Positions 25,111-37,600 of a stretch of 64,000 bases of DNA are shown here, piece by piece. The stretch comes from a bacterium 1XD21-13. Its GTDB lineage: Bacteria; Bacillota; Clostridia; Lachnospirales; Lachnospiraceae. The first letter of the stretch is position 1. Each line of letters begins with the position of its first letter. The stretch covers positions 1 through 64,000 of the forward strand of contig QZDX01000020.1 of the NCBI GenBank assembly GCA_009917555.1, given 5' to 3'. The notes beneath the pieces are model-generated. The model worked only from the letters and a program-made list of their open reading frames with translations, did not search any database and had not been told where the DNA came from. Both the position numbers and the translations under genes were made by a program.

Positions 25111-26565
25111 ATGTTTTTTAATTCCTATATATTTGTATTGGTTTTTCTGCCTCTTTGTATTCTGGGATACTTTGGGTGTAATCATTTTGGAAGGAGGACC
25201 CTGGGGAAGGTGTTCCTGCTTGGCATGTCCCTGTGGTTTTACGGGTATTTTCATGTGGAATACTTGGTTCTGATTATGGCTAGTATTCTGTGTAATTATC
25301 TGTTTTATGTGCTTTTGGGGAGGGCCTTAAGTATGACCAGGAGGAAATGGCTTCTGGCGGGGGCTCTTGGACTGAATGTGGGGATCTTGTTTTATTTTAA
25401 GTATTTTAATTTTTTTCTTGAGAATCTCAATGGGATTTTGGGGCGGAATATTGCTTTGCGGTCTATTTTGCTTCCTCTTGGTATCAGCTTCTTTACGTTT
25501 CAGCAGATTTCCTTTGTGATTGATGCTTATAAGGGAGAGGTGCCGGCTTATTGCTTTTTGGATTATGCCTGCTTTGTGACCTATTTTCCTCAGCTGATCG
25601 CTGGGCCGATTGTGACCCATGATGAGCTGATTCCCCAGCTTATGGATGAGGAGAGAAAGCGTTTTCGGTGGGATCATTTTGTCAGGGGAATGTATCTCTT
25701 TGCCATGGGGCTTGGGAAGAAGGTCTTGATTGCGGATACCTTTGGAAATGGCGTCAATTGGGGCTTTGCCAACATGGGGGAGCTGGACAGCACCAATGGG
25801 CTTCTGGTGATGCTGTTTTATACGATTCAGATTTATTTTGATTTCAGCGGGTACTGTGACATGGCTGTGGGGCTTGGGCAGATGATGAATCTTAAGCTGC
25901 CGCTGAATTTTGATTCTCCTTACCGAGCTGTGACGATTACGGAGTTTTGGGATCGGTGGCATATGACACTGACGCGGTTTTTTACGAAATACGTTTACAT
26001 TCCTCTTGGGGGAAGCAGGAGGGGAACCTTTCGAACCTGCCGGAATGTGATGGTTGTATTTCTGGTGAGCGGGCTGTGGCACGGGGCCAATTGGACCTTT
26101 GTTCTGTGGGGAGCCTGCCATGGAGTGTGCTCGGTGCTTACCAGGCTTTGCAAGGGCTGCCTGGAGCGGATACCTAAGGGGCTTCGGTGGCTTGGCACCT
26201 TTCTCTTTCTCAACGTGACCTGGGTGCTTTTCCGGGCGGACACCATCGGGGATGCAGGGGTGTTTTTGGGGAAGCTTTTGGCCTGTGAGTTTGGAAGGGT
26301 GAACGAGAGCCTGACGGCGGCATTTTATCTTCCGGAGTGTCAGCTTTTGGATAGTCTGGTTCCTTTTACGAGGGCCTGCCCGGAATTCTTTTTGCTTGTA
26401 TTTACGGCAGCGGCTCTGTTCCTGCTATTTGGGGTGAAGAATGCTTATGTGTGGATGGAGGGCTTTCGGCCCACTGTGGGCCGGCTTCTGGTAACTGTGG
26501 TGCTGCTGGTCTGGTGTATCTGCTCCTTTTCCGGGATCAGCACCTTTTTGTATTTTAACTTTTAA
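25111..26565 (+). CDS. MBOAT family O-acyltransferase (AlgI/DltB-like)
   Basis: A 484-residue polytopic membrane-bound O-acyltransferase. Signatures are LPLGISFFTFQQISFVIDAY, YFPQLIAGPI, FDFSGYCDMAVGLG, WDRWHMTLTRFF and the catalytic-His motif GLWHGANWTF (His324). AlgI-type enzymes move acetyl groups across the membrane to O-acetylate exported polysaccharides. The SGNH-like protein at 26892 is the expected partner. GGGAGAACAAG precedes the ATG. Confidence 0.93.
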   Translation: MFFNSYIFVLVFLPLCILGYFGCNHFGRRTLGKVFLLGMSLWFYGYFHVEYLVLIMASILCNYLFYVLLGRALSMTRRKWLLAGALGLNVGILFYFKYFNFFLENLNGILGRNIALRSILLPLGISFFTFQQISFVIDAYKGEVPAYCFLDYACFVTYFPQLIAGPIVTHDELIPQLMDEERKRFRWDHFVRGMYLFAMGLGKKVLIADTFGNGVNWGFANMGELDSTNGLLVMLFYTIQIYFDFSGYCDMAVGLGQMMNLKLPLNFDSPYRAVTITEFWDRWHMTLTRFFTKYVYIPLGGSRRGTFRTCRNVMVVFLVSGLWHGANWTFVLWGACHGVCSVLTRLCKGCLERIPKGLRWLGTFLFLNVTWVLFRADTIGDAGVFLGKLLACEFGRVNESLTAAFYLPECQLLDSLVPFTRACPEFFLLVFTAAALFLLFGVKNAYVWMEGFRPTVGRLLVTVVLLVWCICSFSGISTFLYFNF

Positions 26566-26581
26566 TTCAGCCAAGCCGTGC

Positions 26582-26646
26582 GGAAATGTGAGTATAAACA
26601 GCCCGTGGGAGCTCGCTCACAAAGGGCTGTTTATACTCACATTTCC
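26582..26646. repeat. perfect 23-bp inverted repeat
   Basis: Arms 26582-26604 and 26624-26646 are exact reverse complements (GGAAATGTGAGTATAAACAG and onward) around a 19-nt loop. No T-run follows. It could still stop the MBOAT transcript by structure, or be a mobile REP-like element. Confidence 0.85.
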
Positions 26647-26891
26647 ATAGGGCGCAGCCCTAAAGTGAGGAGCCGCCGGATGGCGGGTTCGAGCTTGCAC
26701 GGCGGAAGCTTAAAAAGCCCGTGCGCCTTTACTCTTTCACGCTGTTGCGTAGCGACCGGGTAAAGTCGCAAAGGCGCACGAGAGGAATTTTTATGAGTGC
26801 CCTTTCGAATGAAAGTTTCTCTCATTCCATGTGTGCCGAAGTGACTTTACCCTTTCGTGCTGTCGCGCAGCGACTTTAATAGGAGGTTTCT
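26647..26891. repeat. repeat-rich spacer between MBOAT and SGNH genes
   Basis: No gene is seen here. The spacer holds a CGTGCGCCTTT/AAAGGCGCACG inverted repeat (26720-26730, 26770-26780). It has two 29-nt direct repeats matching at 24 of 29 positions (26728-26756 and 26846-26874), each with a small GC-rich dyad. A nested dyad around ATGAG/CTCAT lies near 26793-26825. The last bases give the AGGAGG Shine-Dalgarno site of the next gene. Confidence 0.75.
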
Positions 26892-27956
26892 ATGAATGCA
26901 GATAAAAAATGGGGAATCGCCCTTCTGACCTTGACAGCTGCCTGTCTGATTGGAGTGGGAACGATCATTGCAGTGATTGATCCCTTTTTTCACTATCATA
27001 AGCCCCTTGAGGGCCTATCCTACCCCCTGAGCAATGAGCGATATCAGAATGATGGGATTGTGAAGCATTTTGACTATGACGCGGTGATCACAGGGACCTC
27101 TATGACACTGAATTTTAAGACCTCTGAGCTTGACGAGCTGTTTCAGGTACATTCCGTGAAGGTAGCATTTCCAGGGGCCATGTATAAGGAGATCAATGAC
27201 AACCTTGAGAAGGCGGTGGAGGCAAATCCAAATATCCGGCTTGTTGTAAGGGGCCTCGATAAGCTTTGGCTTCTTAAGGATGCCCAGGAAACGGGGTATG
27301 ACAAGGAATCCTACCCCACATATCTCTACGACGACAGGCTCTACAATGATGTGTACTATGTGCTGAACAAGAATGTACTGTGCAACAGCACCAGGGAGGT
27401 GCTGGGCTATACCCGTTCCGGGCAGAAGACTACGGATTTTGATACCTACGGAAATTGGATGCATGCCTTTTCCTTTGGAAAGGAGGCTGTGGACGCAGTA
27501 TACTGTAGGGTGAACAAGGCGGATGAGGAGCAGGAGATGACGGAGGCGGATCTTAAGCTGCTGCGGGAAAATCTGGCGCAAAATGTCACAGACTTAGCCC
27601 AGGCGCATCCGGAGATTGATTTTTATCTGTTTTTGACGCCCTACAGCATTTATTACTGGGATAATTTGAATCAGACCGGAACCCTAAGGAAGCAGCTTGC
27701 CGTTGAGAAGGAGGCTATTCGGCTCCTGGTGGAGTACGATAATATTTATCTATTTGCCTTTTCCGATCTGTTTGATATGATCTGTGATTTGGACAACTAT
27801 AAGGATGAGATTCATTACAGTGAGGATATCAATTCGCAGATCCTTAAGTGGATGAGCAGGAAGGAGCATCTGCTGACAAAGGACAATTATCAGGAATACT
27901 GTGATGAGATTTATGAATTTTATACCACATATGATTATGAGGCACTGTTTTCATAG
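26892..27956 (+). CDS. SGNH/AlgX-like membrane-anchored partner of MBOAT
   Basis: A 354-residue protein with one N-terminal TM helix (about 8-30) and an extracellular domain. A GDSL/SGNH-type nucleophile motif DAVITGTSMT places Ser70. A C-terminal DEIHYS gives a DxxH pair, Asp305 and His308. This layout (TM anchor + SGNH) is typical of proteins encoded next to AlgI-like acyltransferases, where the SGNH protein completes acetyl transfer to the glycan. It follows the MBOAT gene across a 326-nt repeat-rich spacer and ends at a hairpin terminator. Confidence 0.8.
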   Translation: MNADKKWGIALLTLTAACLIGVGTIIAVIDPFFHYHKPLEGLSYPLSNERYQNDGIVKHFDYDAVITGTSMTLNFKTSELDELFQVHSVKVAFPGAMYKEINDNLEKAVEANPNIRLVVRGLDKLWLLKDAQETGYDKESYPTYLYDDRLYNDVYYVLNKNVLCNSTREVLGYTRSGQKTTDFDTYGNWMHAFSFGKEAVDAVYCRVNKADEEQEMTEADLKLLRENLAQNVTDLAQAHPEIDFYLFLTPYSIYYWDNLNQTGTLRKQLAVEKEAIRLLVEYDNIYLFAFSDLFDMICDLDNYKDEIHYSEDINSQILKWMSRKEHLLTKDNYQEYCDEIYEFYTTYDYEALFS

Positions 27957-27958
27957 TA

Positions 27959-28021
27959 AAAGCTCCCGCAGGCCTGCCATAAGGAAATTTTATTTACCCT
28001 ATGGCAGAGAGCGGGAGCTTT
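27959..28021. terminator. bidirectional terminator hairpin
   Basis: AAAGCTCCCGC (27959-27969) pairs with GCGGGAGCTTT (28011-28021). An inner stem CTGCCATA/TATGGCAG lies between. It separates the convergent SGNH and Spo0A-C genes. Confidence 0.8.
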
Positions 28022-28025
28022 GCGA

Positions 28026-28361
28026 TTATTCGTATTCGCTTAGATAATCAACAAAAATACAAAGCAAATCCTTTGGATAGGGCTTCTTGCCGCAGGGCAG
28101 CGGACAGCCTGTCAAAAATTCCAAGGTTTCCAAACCACCATTTTTAATCAGTGCATCACGAATAGTACGAAGATTGCGCTCCACATTGGTGATGCTGGTG
28201 GAATATTTCTTGGCTATTGGAAAATAGATTTCCTTTCGGATGCTCTGCAGGCGTTCCGGTTCATTGAGAGCCATGAGAACCGCCTCCTGGAAATAGTTGT
28301 AGCCGTAATAATGTTGATAGATACCGACCGAGTGTAAAACCGTTTGAATACGTTTAACCAT
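28026..28361 (-). CDS. stand-alone Spo0A C-terminal DNA-binding domain protein
   Basis: A 111-residue protein that aligns in pattern with the effector domain of Spo0A: an HSVGIYQHYYGYNYFQEAV helix pair, then YFPIAKKYSTSITNVERNLRTIRDAL recognition-helix region. There is no receiver domain, so it cannot be regulated by phosphorelay in the usual way. The C-terminus has TGCPLPCGKKPYPKDLL. AAAGGAG precedes the ATG. It is divergent from the giant surface-protein gene, with 289 nt between them, and is a good candidate regulator of it. Confidence 0.85.
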   Translation of the reverse strand: MVKRIQTVLHSVGIYQHYYGYNYFQEAVLMALNEPERLQSIRKEIYFPIAKKYSTSITNVERNLRTIRDALIKNGGLETLEFLTGCPLPCGKKPYPKDLLCIFVDYLSEYE

Positions 28362-28445
28362 AATACCTTCTCCTTTGTAATATTAGACTGTGGTGAAGTG
28401 GGACACCACTGCCTTTCACACCTGTATGTTTGGGTGTATAAATAT

Positions 28446-28472
28446 ATACGATCGAAAAACGGAAAATCGTAT
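28446..28472. promoter_or_regulatory. operator-like dyad with Spo0A-box-like core
   Basis: ATACGAT (28446-28452) and ATCGTAT (28466-28472) form a 7-bp dyad with 13-nt centre. The centre carries TCGAAAAA, similar to the core of the Spo0A box TGTCGAAA. It lies in the divergent region, about 85 nt upstream of the Spo0A-C start. Confidence 0.4.
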
Positions 28473-28554
28473 GTTTTTTGAAAAAAAGTTGAAAAAATGG
28501 TTAAAACATCCAAAAAAATTTTATGAAAAAGTCTATTCCAGACGAAAAAAATCA

Positions 28555-28563
28555 TGGTATAAT
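28555..28563 (+). promoter_or_regulatory. extended -10 promoter of the giant gene
   Basis: TGGTATAAT (TGn plus TATAAT) has no recognisable -35 at the correct spacing, which suggests activator dependence. It lies about 88 nt upstream of the ATG. Confidence 0.5.
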
Positions 28564-28650
28564 AAAATGTAAAATTTTGTTCGGAGCTTGAGCGAACGTT
28601 GGATAATACATTCTATGATTATTGAGTAAAATGGTTTGAGGTGACAGGGT

Positions 28651-31600
28651 ATGAGAAAGAGATGGAAATCACTTCTTGCGTGGATGTTGATTATAACAAT
28701 TATAGGGGGATATGGGAACACGGCTTTGGCTGCCGGTCTGGGCGGCGAAGCTCCTGTTGGAGCGGAAAGCACCGTAGAGTCTGGGAGTACTGTCGGGACG
28801 GATGCGGGAGTGGAGGGCGAAGCCGGAACTGGCAAAGAGGAAACCCCCGAAACTCCGGATAAGCAGCCTGGCGAGGAAGGCACAGGCAATGGCGGAGGAA
28901 CAGGTGAAGCCGAGGGAGAAGGCGGCAGTGGAAATACCACTGAGACTCCAGGTGGTACGCCGAATGAAGGCGGAAGTGACGAGGAAGCAGAGGGAGATGG
29001 GGAAGACGGTGAAGAACCGGAGGAGGAAGAGCTTCCGGGGGAGACCTTTGCTTTAACAGAGGGAAAGAATGCTTATCAGCCTTACTGGGGGAATGGGAAT
29101 TATTCCAATCTGGTTGTGTTTGTGGACTTTGCGGATACGACTCATGAGCATAAGAATAGTTACGGTGAATGCTTTAAAGCAAATCCGGATACAACCTTTA
29201 AGTATTTTAATGGTGATGAGACGAATCTCAGAGGAATGCGCCAGTATTTATACAATATATCTTACGGGCAATTGCGGGTAGAGAATATCTTCCCTCAATA
29301 CGATGCGGAAGCGAATACCATTACGCCTTATACGCTTTCCAGAGAAGGCGCTTACTATGTGAACAATGAGTCTGCCATGGTGACGGAGATTCTGGAACAA
29401 CTGAATGCATCGGGGCAGCTTCAGGAGAACATGAATCTGCACTTGGACAGCGGTACCCAAAATATTGTAGATAACCTGAATATTGTGGCCGCCAACAATG
29501 AGGCGGAGCTGTTTGTTAACCATAAGGCGGGATATGCAGGCAATGAACAGGTGTCAGGATGCCTGGTACGGGATTATACCATTATAAACGAAAAGGATAT
29601 CTATTTCGGAGCGTCCGAGTCAGGAGTAATTATTCATGAATTTTTACATACCGTGGGATATCCCGATCTGTATCGGCAGGGAGAGAATTCGGGAGTTCCG
29701 GTGGGAAGCTGGGACATTATGGCCAACGTGAACCGCCGGGTACAGTATCCTCTGGCATACCTGCGCTCCGCCTATACCAAATGGTTTGAGATCCCGTCGA
29801 TTACGGAATCTCAGACAGGACTTTCCCTGTATGCGGCGAGCAAGGCCACCGCAGAGACCAAGGATCAGCAGGCATTGATTCTGAAGACGGACTACTCGGA
29901 TACGGAGTTCTTTGTGGTGGAGTACCGGAAGCAGGGCGAAAAATATGTAAATAATCAGTATTCCAATGAGTATGAGGTGGCTATCCCAGGTTCGGGCCTG
30001 ATTGTTTACAGAGTAAATACCGCTTCGGAAACGAATTATGTGGGAACCACGGATATGCTCTATCTCTTCCGTCCTGGTGACAGTTATAGAGACGACGGGA
30101 GGGAAGCGGGCATAGGAAATTATGATCAAGCCCATTTGTCCCAGGAAGTAGGGAGAACCGGCTACGGCAGCAGCAATTTTGAGGATTCCCTGGCCGAAGG
30201 CGCAATTACTTATTCCGATGGAAAGAACAGCGGAATTGTGATCAGCAATGTGGGAAGCTCTTCCGGAGATCAGATTACCTTTGATGTTACCTTCTATGAT
30301 GAGGATGAGAATGCGGTTTGGAAGACGGTGGCCACGGAAAAGGATGGGGAGGTTACCACACAAGCGGTTTCCTGTATGGATAAGGATGGGAACTTCTATT
30401 ATATCCTGAAGAAAGGAAATGCCAATTATCTTTATCAGTGTAAGGACGGGGCATTTACCAGGCTTGGAACGGCACCGGCCGGAAGCGGGTATAAGCTGGC
30501 GTGGTATGGCGGACAGCTTTATGCAGGCTATTTAAATAACCAATTTGCTGTAAAGCTGGCTAGGTGGAACGGCTCTTCCTGGCAGGAACTCTACACGTCT
30601 CCTTATCAGACAAATGAACTTAGCATGACTTCCGACAGCAAGGGAGTCTATTTGGCGTATGCGACTACAGATGGGATTCGGGTATATGCAATCAGCTATA
30701 CAACAGAGGGGATAGTGAGTCTTGGCAGCCAGGTGGCAGCAAGCACGGGCTATGCGGCGAATCCTTCGATTGCGGCTGAAAATGGAACCATTGTGGTGAT
30801 GTATCGGGAGGCGTTTAACAACAATCGGATCTTTGTGAAGCAGTATAACAGCAGCACAAAGAGCTGGAGTGATGTTGGAAGCCAGAGCCTTTCCTCCAAC
30901 AGCGGGCTTGTGAAGCTTCGCGGCGGCAAGGTTTACCTGATGAAAAACGGAAGTACCTTTGGGGAAAACAAGGCATATTTGTATGTATATGATTTGCGAA
31001 ACGGCGGGGGCTGGCAGCAGGTAGGGAGCAATCCCTATGCGGATGCCAGCATTGCGGAGATGGATCTGTGCTTTGCGGGGGGAGAGCCCTATGTGGTGTA
31101 CATGTCCGGATCCCAGACGCGCGTGACGGAGGTAAAGCGTCTGGTTGATAACCAATGGACGAATCTGGGCGGAAGCGTGGAAAGAGAGACAGTTACTGGG
31201 CTTGCGGCTTATTCCTTTGGCGGGGATATTTATGTGACTTATCTGAATACGGTAAGTAAGAAGGTGTCTGTGAAGGGGCATGTTTCGGAGAGTAGCGGGG
31301 TGGAGGATCTGCTCTGGGAGCTGTTTCCGGATGCGGTGGATTACGGAACTATAGAGGTAGAGAATCCCTTCCATCAGCTGGTGGAACGGTCCAAGGATGG
31401 GGCGATTGACAGCGGAATCGCGGCCTTTAGCGAGAAGCGTTATACAGATTCCTTTGGAAGCCAGATTGAGGACCCATTGGCGAAGGAGCTTTACAATATT
31501 ATGGCGGAGCGATATGCCAGGGGACGTTTGGTTGGGGATCAGGCGGCGAATCTGACGAATATGATTTCCTTCCCGGCAAATATTTCAGGGGGAAGTCTTG

Positions 31601-34600
31601 TTCAGGACGCTTATTATATAGCTGCTCAAGAGAAGCTGGTGAGCTGTTTTAACCTGGCTTTTGGAGCCTTTTATCTGGATTATCCGTCGGTATTCTGGAT
31701 GAATCGGATGGGACTGTCTTATGGGATTGGATATAACTATTCCACAAAAAGGGCTTATATTACGAACATTGTGTTTCGGCCAGGGGAAGAGTACTATGAA
31801 GGAGCTTCCGGGCAGGTTGCATCTTATGATGCAGCTGTGAAGGCGGCAAAAGAAGCGATCACAGCTGAAATGATGGAAAACGGTGTGGATACGGAAAGCC
31901 GTTATCAGCAGGTGAAAGCAATTCATGAGTATTTATGTGATAAGCTGACATACGATCATGCGGCAGGAAGCAATTTGGGCGGAGAGGGCTATGGCTATGC
32001 CCATACGTCTTCTACGGCATTTCTTGGGCATAACGGGGAATATAAGGTGGTCTGTGAAGGCTATGCCAAGGCTTTCAAGGTGTTGTGTGAGCAGTGGGAT
32101 ATCCCCTGCATATTGGTAATTGGTCAGGGGGGAACGCCTGGAAGTCAGGGGCCTCATATGTGGAATTATGTGCAGATGGAGGATGGCTTCTGGTATGGTA
32201 TGGATGCAACCTGGGATGATCAGGAATTAAGTACCGGGGTGCGGGAAGAATATTTCCTGGCAGGAAGCAATACCATAGGATTCAATCCTCGTTATACGTT
32301 CATAGATGAGCATGTGCCGGATATGCAGATTACCACCGGAGCACCTCACCCCTTTGTATATCCGGAACTGGAGAGGGAAAAGTATGAACCTGGTTATCGT
32401 GGCAGTATTCGTGAGGATGAGAACGGGAAGTGGCTGGAGATCAGCGAGATTTCAGCTGAAAAAGAGCTTTCGCTGACGGATATTTTGAGCTTCCTTCAGA
32501 AAAAACGTTATCAGGCTCCTTTTGATGGAATCTCCATTATACGATCAGACGGCGTGGGAACAGAGAATCGGCAGCTTGCGAAGACATTGGATGGGGAAAT
32601 TATCAACTGTGCAGTCTCTATGCTGAAGGCAGATGGAGAGCTGGAGTTTGTATTCCAGGAGGAAGCGACTCAGAAGTATACCTCCTGGCATTTGGTTCAT
32701 CCTGAAAATATGTCAGAGGAAAGCGGAAGCTTTGATGGAACGATCACAGCCGTGAAAGCAGTTAATGGAGCATGGAGCCTGTCCTTCGCAGATTCGGATT
32801 TTCCGGCAGAGCAGGTATGGGTTTCCTATTCGGATCCGCGTCTGGGAAGCCATTACTATGATTTGGGAGAAGAAACCAGGACTGTTTTCTATTACCGCAT
32901 GGCAGGCCAGGAGAAGACCTTTGTTTCTCTGGGAGAGTATACCCATACTGCAGCAAATGAGGGAGGAACTGGGGAGCTTCATACTTTATCGCTCTATAAT
33001 ATCAATAATCTGGAGGCAGGGGTTCTCTATACCGCAGAGACGTCACGCTATGACTGGCGGTTGGAGTATGGCTTTGAGACAGAGTATAAGAATGAAGATG
33101 AGACAGCGGTAGAAGGAACGGTTGTGTACTATCCTTCCCAGGAGGAGCTGATTAGAGCTCTTGAAGGGATGACATTGTCAAAGAACACCAACATTCGGGT
33201 TTACAGTGTGGGGAAAGAACAGCCAGAGGCAATTCCGGCAGGACTTGTAAAGATCTGTGCAGAGAAAGGGCTGAACCTGAATTATACCCGCAGAGAAAAA
33301 CGGGGGCTTTCTTATACATGGAGCTTTCAGGGTATTACCATACCTGCAGGGGAAGAGGCAGGAGATTTTGATTTACATGTTGACTTAAAACTGGAGGATG
33401 CAGAGCTTCCCCCGGAATTCATGGAGCGTACATATATTCAGGTTGCTCCGGTAGGAATTCTGCCTGCATGTGAACAGGCAGAGCTTCAGATTATGCAGAA
33501 TGGAATCGGAGCCCGGTTCGCAGACGGGGAGTCTCTGAATCTGTGGCTGTATGAGGGTGAGAAGCTGCGCTATCAGAGGCCGGCCCAGCGGGATCAGGAA
33601 TTGGGGAACTGGGTATCCTTCACATTAAACCAGCCTTCTAAGGGGCAGGTTTATGTGTTGACCTCTCAATCAGAATATGGCTGGCAGACAAAGGTGGAGG
33701 ATGGAAAGGTTCTTGTCTACTATGTGGAAAACCGTACCGGGAAGCCGGTAACCGGCTGGCAGATTGTTGAGGGCAGGAAGTGCTATTTTACCAGAGAAGG
33801 ATATCTTTGTGAGGGACCCACCTGGGTGGAGGCAGACAAGGCCTGGTATCTCTTTGGTAATTATCAGAACCGGACACAGGGAATTTTGATTGGATATCAG
33901 GAATATCCGCAGGATGCTTCTGAGGGAGAGTCAGCAGCGCAGGGAACCTTCTATTATACAAATACAAATGGTGTCATTCAAAAGGGCTGGCAGAAGATCA
34001 ACAATATCTGGCATTATTTCAACCCGGATGAGGATTTTTCCAGGAGTGTTTATGGCCAGGAGTTTCCTTCCCGCCAGGAGGGATACTGGGTGATAATGGA
34101 GGAAGGCTCCGGCGACATGGAAGGCCGCAGATACTACTTCCGCAATAACACTACACTTTTGAAGAACTGGCAGACCATTGACAAACGCCGCTATTTCTTT
34201 ACGGCGGGGGGTTATGCCCTGACTGGCTGGTACCCCAATGCAGAGGATAAGAATGTTTACTATCTGAATGAGCTGGGTCAGATGGAAACGGGCTATGTGG
34301 TGATGGAAACCGTGAATGAATCCGGAAGTGAAGAAGAGGACAGAGCACCGGAAGCCTATTTCTTCCATACCAACGGACTACGCCAGTATGGATGGCAGAG
34401 AATCCTGAATGAAGATGGAGCGTATATCTGGCATCATTTCAATATGGATCCTGCATCTACAGCCTATTCCTATGGTCAGGAGATTCCGTCTGAGAATACC
34501 AGGAGTTTTTGGTATGTGATGGAGGGAGATACCTATTATTTCACTAATAATACCCGTCTGGCTACGGGGTGGCAGACTATTGAAGGGAAACGCTATTACT

Positions 34601-37600
34601 TTGACAGTAAAGGGAAAATGTATACAGATACTCAGAAGATCGGCAGCGCTTTCTATCATTTCCGCACGGAGGAAGGACAGAGGGGTGTACTGGGAACCGG
34701 TCTCTTTGAGGATGGCAAAAAGACCTATTATGCCAACAGCTCCGGTGTGCTGCAGCGGGGTTGGCAGAAGATAGACGGAATCTGGCGTTTCTTTAACCAT
34801 GAGACAGGAGCAGAGGAAGAAGGAACGATTGCGGTCAATTATTGGGCGGTTGTCAATGGTGAAGATGGAGCCATAACAAAGATTTCTTATTTCATCAACG
34901 GCACAAGGATTGCGACCGGCTGGCAGACCATTGAAGGAAGGAGATACTATTTTGATGGAAATGGTATCCTGCAGACGGGCTTCTTTAAGGTGGGAAACAA
35001 TACCTACTATGGCAGGGAGGAAGCGGAGCTTTCCAAATATCCAGGAGAGGTTCTGACCGGAAAACAGATAATCAATGGCGCAGAGTATTATTTTGGCACC
35101 AATTATGTGATGTATGTGGGCTGGCAGAAGGTTGATGGAGTTTGGTGTTTCTTCAGCATGGAAGATAACAGTCCAGAAAGAGGACAGAAGCAGGAGAGCC
35201 TGGAGCCGGTAGTGGAGGCTTCCTGGTACTGGTATACCGTAAATGGAGAGAAATACTGCTTCCGCAATAACACCAGTCTTCTGAAGGGCTGGCAGACTAT
35301 TAACGGCCAGCGGTATTATCTGAATCCCTCTACAGGCGCAGCTACGGTAGACACAACACTAAAGATCGGAAATTATGTCTACTGCTTTGACAAAAACGGT
35401 GTGATGCAGAAGAACACCATTGTGGATGGGTACGGCTACAATGGAAATGGATACCGTGTCAGCGGCTGGCAGAAGATTAACAATGAGTGGCATTATTTTG
35501 CAGTTACCAACACGAAGGATCCCGATACCTGGAAAGAAGTACCTTCCAAGCGGGATGGATATTGGGTAACGTTAACATATAGCGAAGAGAGAGAAGAGAC
35601 TTATTATTTCCGGAACAATGCAAGTCTGGTAAAGGGCTGGCAGACGATTGATGGGAAGCGGTATTACTTCGATCCCAAGACAGGAGTGCTTCAGACAGGT
35701 AATGAGGAGGGATTGTATACCATTGGCGCCAATATCTACTATCTGGGGGATGACGGCGTTCTGCGGTATGGCTGGATTCGCGAAAAGGGAGAGGAAGGAC
35801 CTGTATACTATGCCAACACAGCGGGCGTTCTGCTGGCAGGCTGGCAAAAGATTGAAAATCAGTGGTATTACTTTGATCGGGGCAGCAGGCAGCAGGATAA
35901 GGAAGCGTCCGTAGGCAGAGATTACTTTGCCACAGCCCATGAGGGCGGAGAACTCCAGACCTTCTATTTTGTAAACGGAACAACACCCGCTAAGGGGTGG
36001 CAGACCATCGGCGGCCTTCGGTATTATTTTGATACAACAACCAATGTCATGCGGACTGGGTTCTTCCAGGTGGGGAAGGCGTGGTATTATTTCTATGCAG
36101 ACCGCACACCGGGAACCGGGTGGATGGTGCTGAATGGGAATACCTATTATTTCAATAACAGCGGTCAGGCGGTGACCGGCTGGCAGAATATCAGCGGCAG
36201 CCGTTACTATTTTAATGCTGACGGCGTGATGCAGACCCAGCGGACGAAGATTGGAAATACCTACTATTTCTTCGGTCCGGATGGAAAGATGCGTACCGGA
36301 TTTGTGAAATATTGTGATACCACATATTACTTCAACGGAAGCGGTGTGATGCTCAAAGGCTGGCAGAATATCAGCGGTCAGCGGTATTACTTTGACACGG
36401 AAGGATCCATGCAGACAGGATTCCTGAAAATCGGCACGGCTGTCTATTACTTTGGAGAAAGCAGAGCGAATCTGGGACAGATGCTGAAGGGTGAGCAGAG
36501 GATTGGGGAGCATACCTATTACCTGAATAACAGCGGAGTGCTTCAGTACGGCTGGCAGAAGCTGAACAATGAATGGAGGTATTTTGATCCGGTAGATGGC
36601 GCAGAGCTTGAGACAGAGACAGATGTGACTTATTGGGTGACCATTCATATGCCCGATGGAACGACGGAACGCTCCTTTATCAATAATCGGGCGACGGTTT
36701 TGAAGGGCTGGCAGACCATTGCCGGAAAACGGTATTATTTTGACGCGGGTGGCCTCCTCTGGACGGAGGCAAAGGGCTGGCTGATCATCGGAAATAACCG
36801 ATACTATTTTAATGAAAAAGAGGATGATTCGGTTTATCAGGGCTTCCTGGAGCTTACAGATGGAGCAGGGAACAGGCAGACCTATTATTTGAATGCCAAT
36901 GGACAGATGTTGAAGGGCTGGCAGACGATAAAGATTGGGAATGTCAGTGGACGGTATTACCTGGATCCCACGACCGGAGAGGCATGGATGGGACACCAGA
37001 AGATCGGAAATAACTGGTACTATTTTGATCCTTCTGACCAGGGAAAAATGGCTGTAGGCTATATTCAGGATGCAGCTGGAAACGGTTATTACTATAACAC
37101 TAGCGGGGTACGCCAGTATGGCTGGCAGAGAATCAATAATGTATGGCATTATTTTATGCCTCAGAGTGGTGTGGAGTGTAAGGTTACGATTGATGAGTAT
37201 TACTGGGCGGTGATTGAGCTTGGCGACGGAACCCGGGAACGTGCCTTTATTCGGAATGGATCCAGTATTCTAAAAGGCTGGCAGATGATCAACGGTCAGC
37301 GGTACTATTTTGACAGTAATGGATTCCAGTGGAGGGAAGACAAAGGCTGGCTGGTGATAGGAAGCAATCGATTCTACTTTGATGCAGATAAGAATAACTC
37401 CGTACATCAGGGGTTCCTGGAGCTTGAGGAGGAAGGAAAGGGAAAACAGACTTACTATCTGAACAACAATGGCCAGGCATTGAAGGGGTGGCAGACTATT
37501 AAGGTAGGTACGATCAGTGGCAGATATTATCTGGATCCTGCTGACGGATCAATCTGGATGGGGCACCAGAAGGTTGGAAGTTATTGGTATTACTTTGACC

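Noticed and set aside
35572-37149. 525-codon open frame on the minus strand inside the giant gene
   Set aside because: It is one of many long antisense frames over the repeat region, a by-product of its biased codons and repeats. No ribosome site or family motif supports it.
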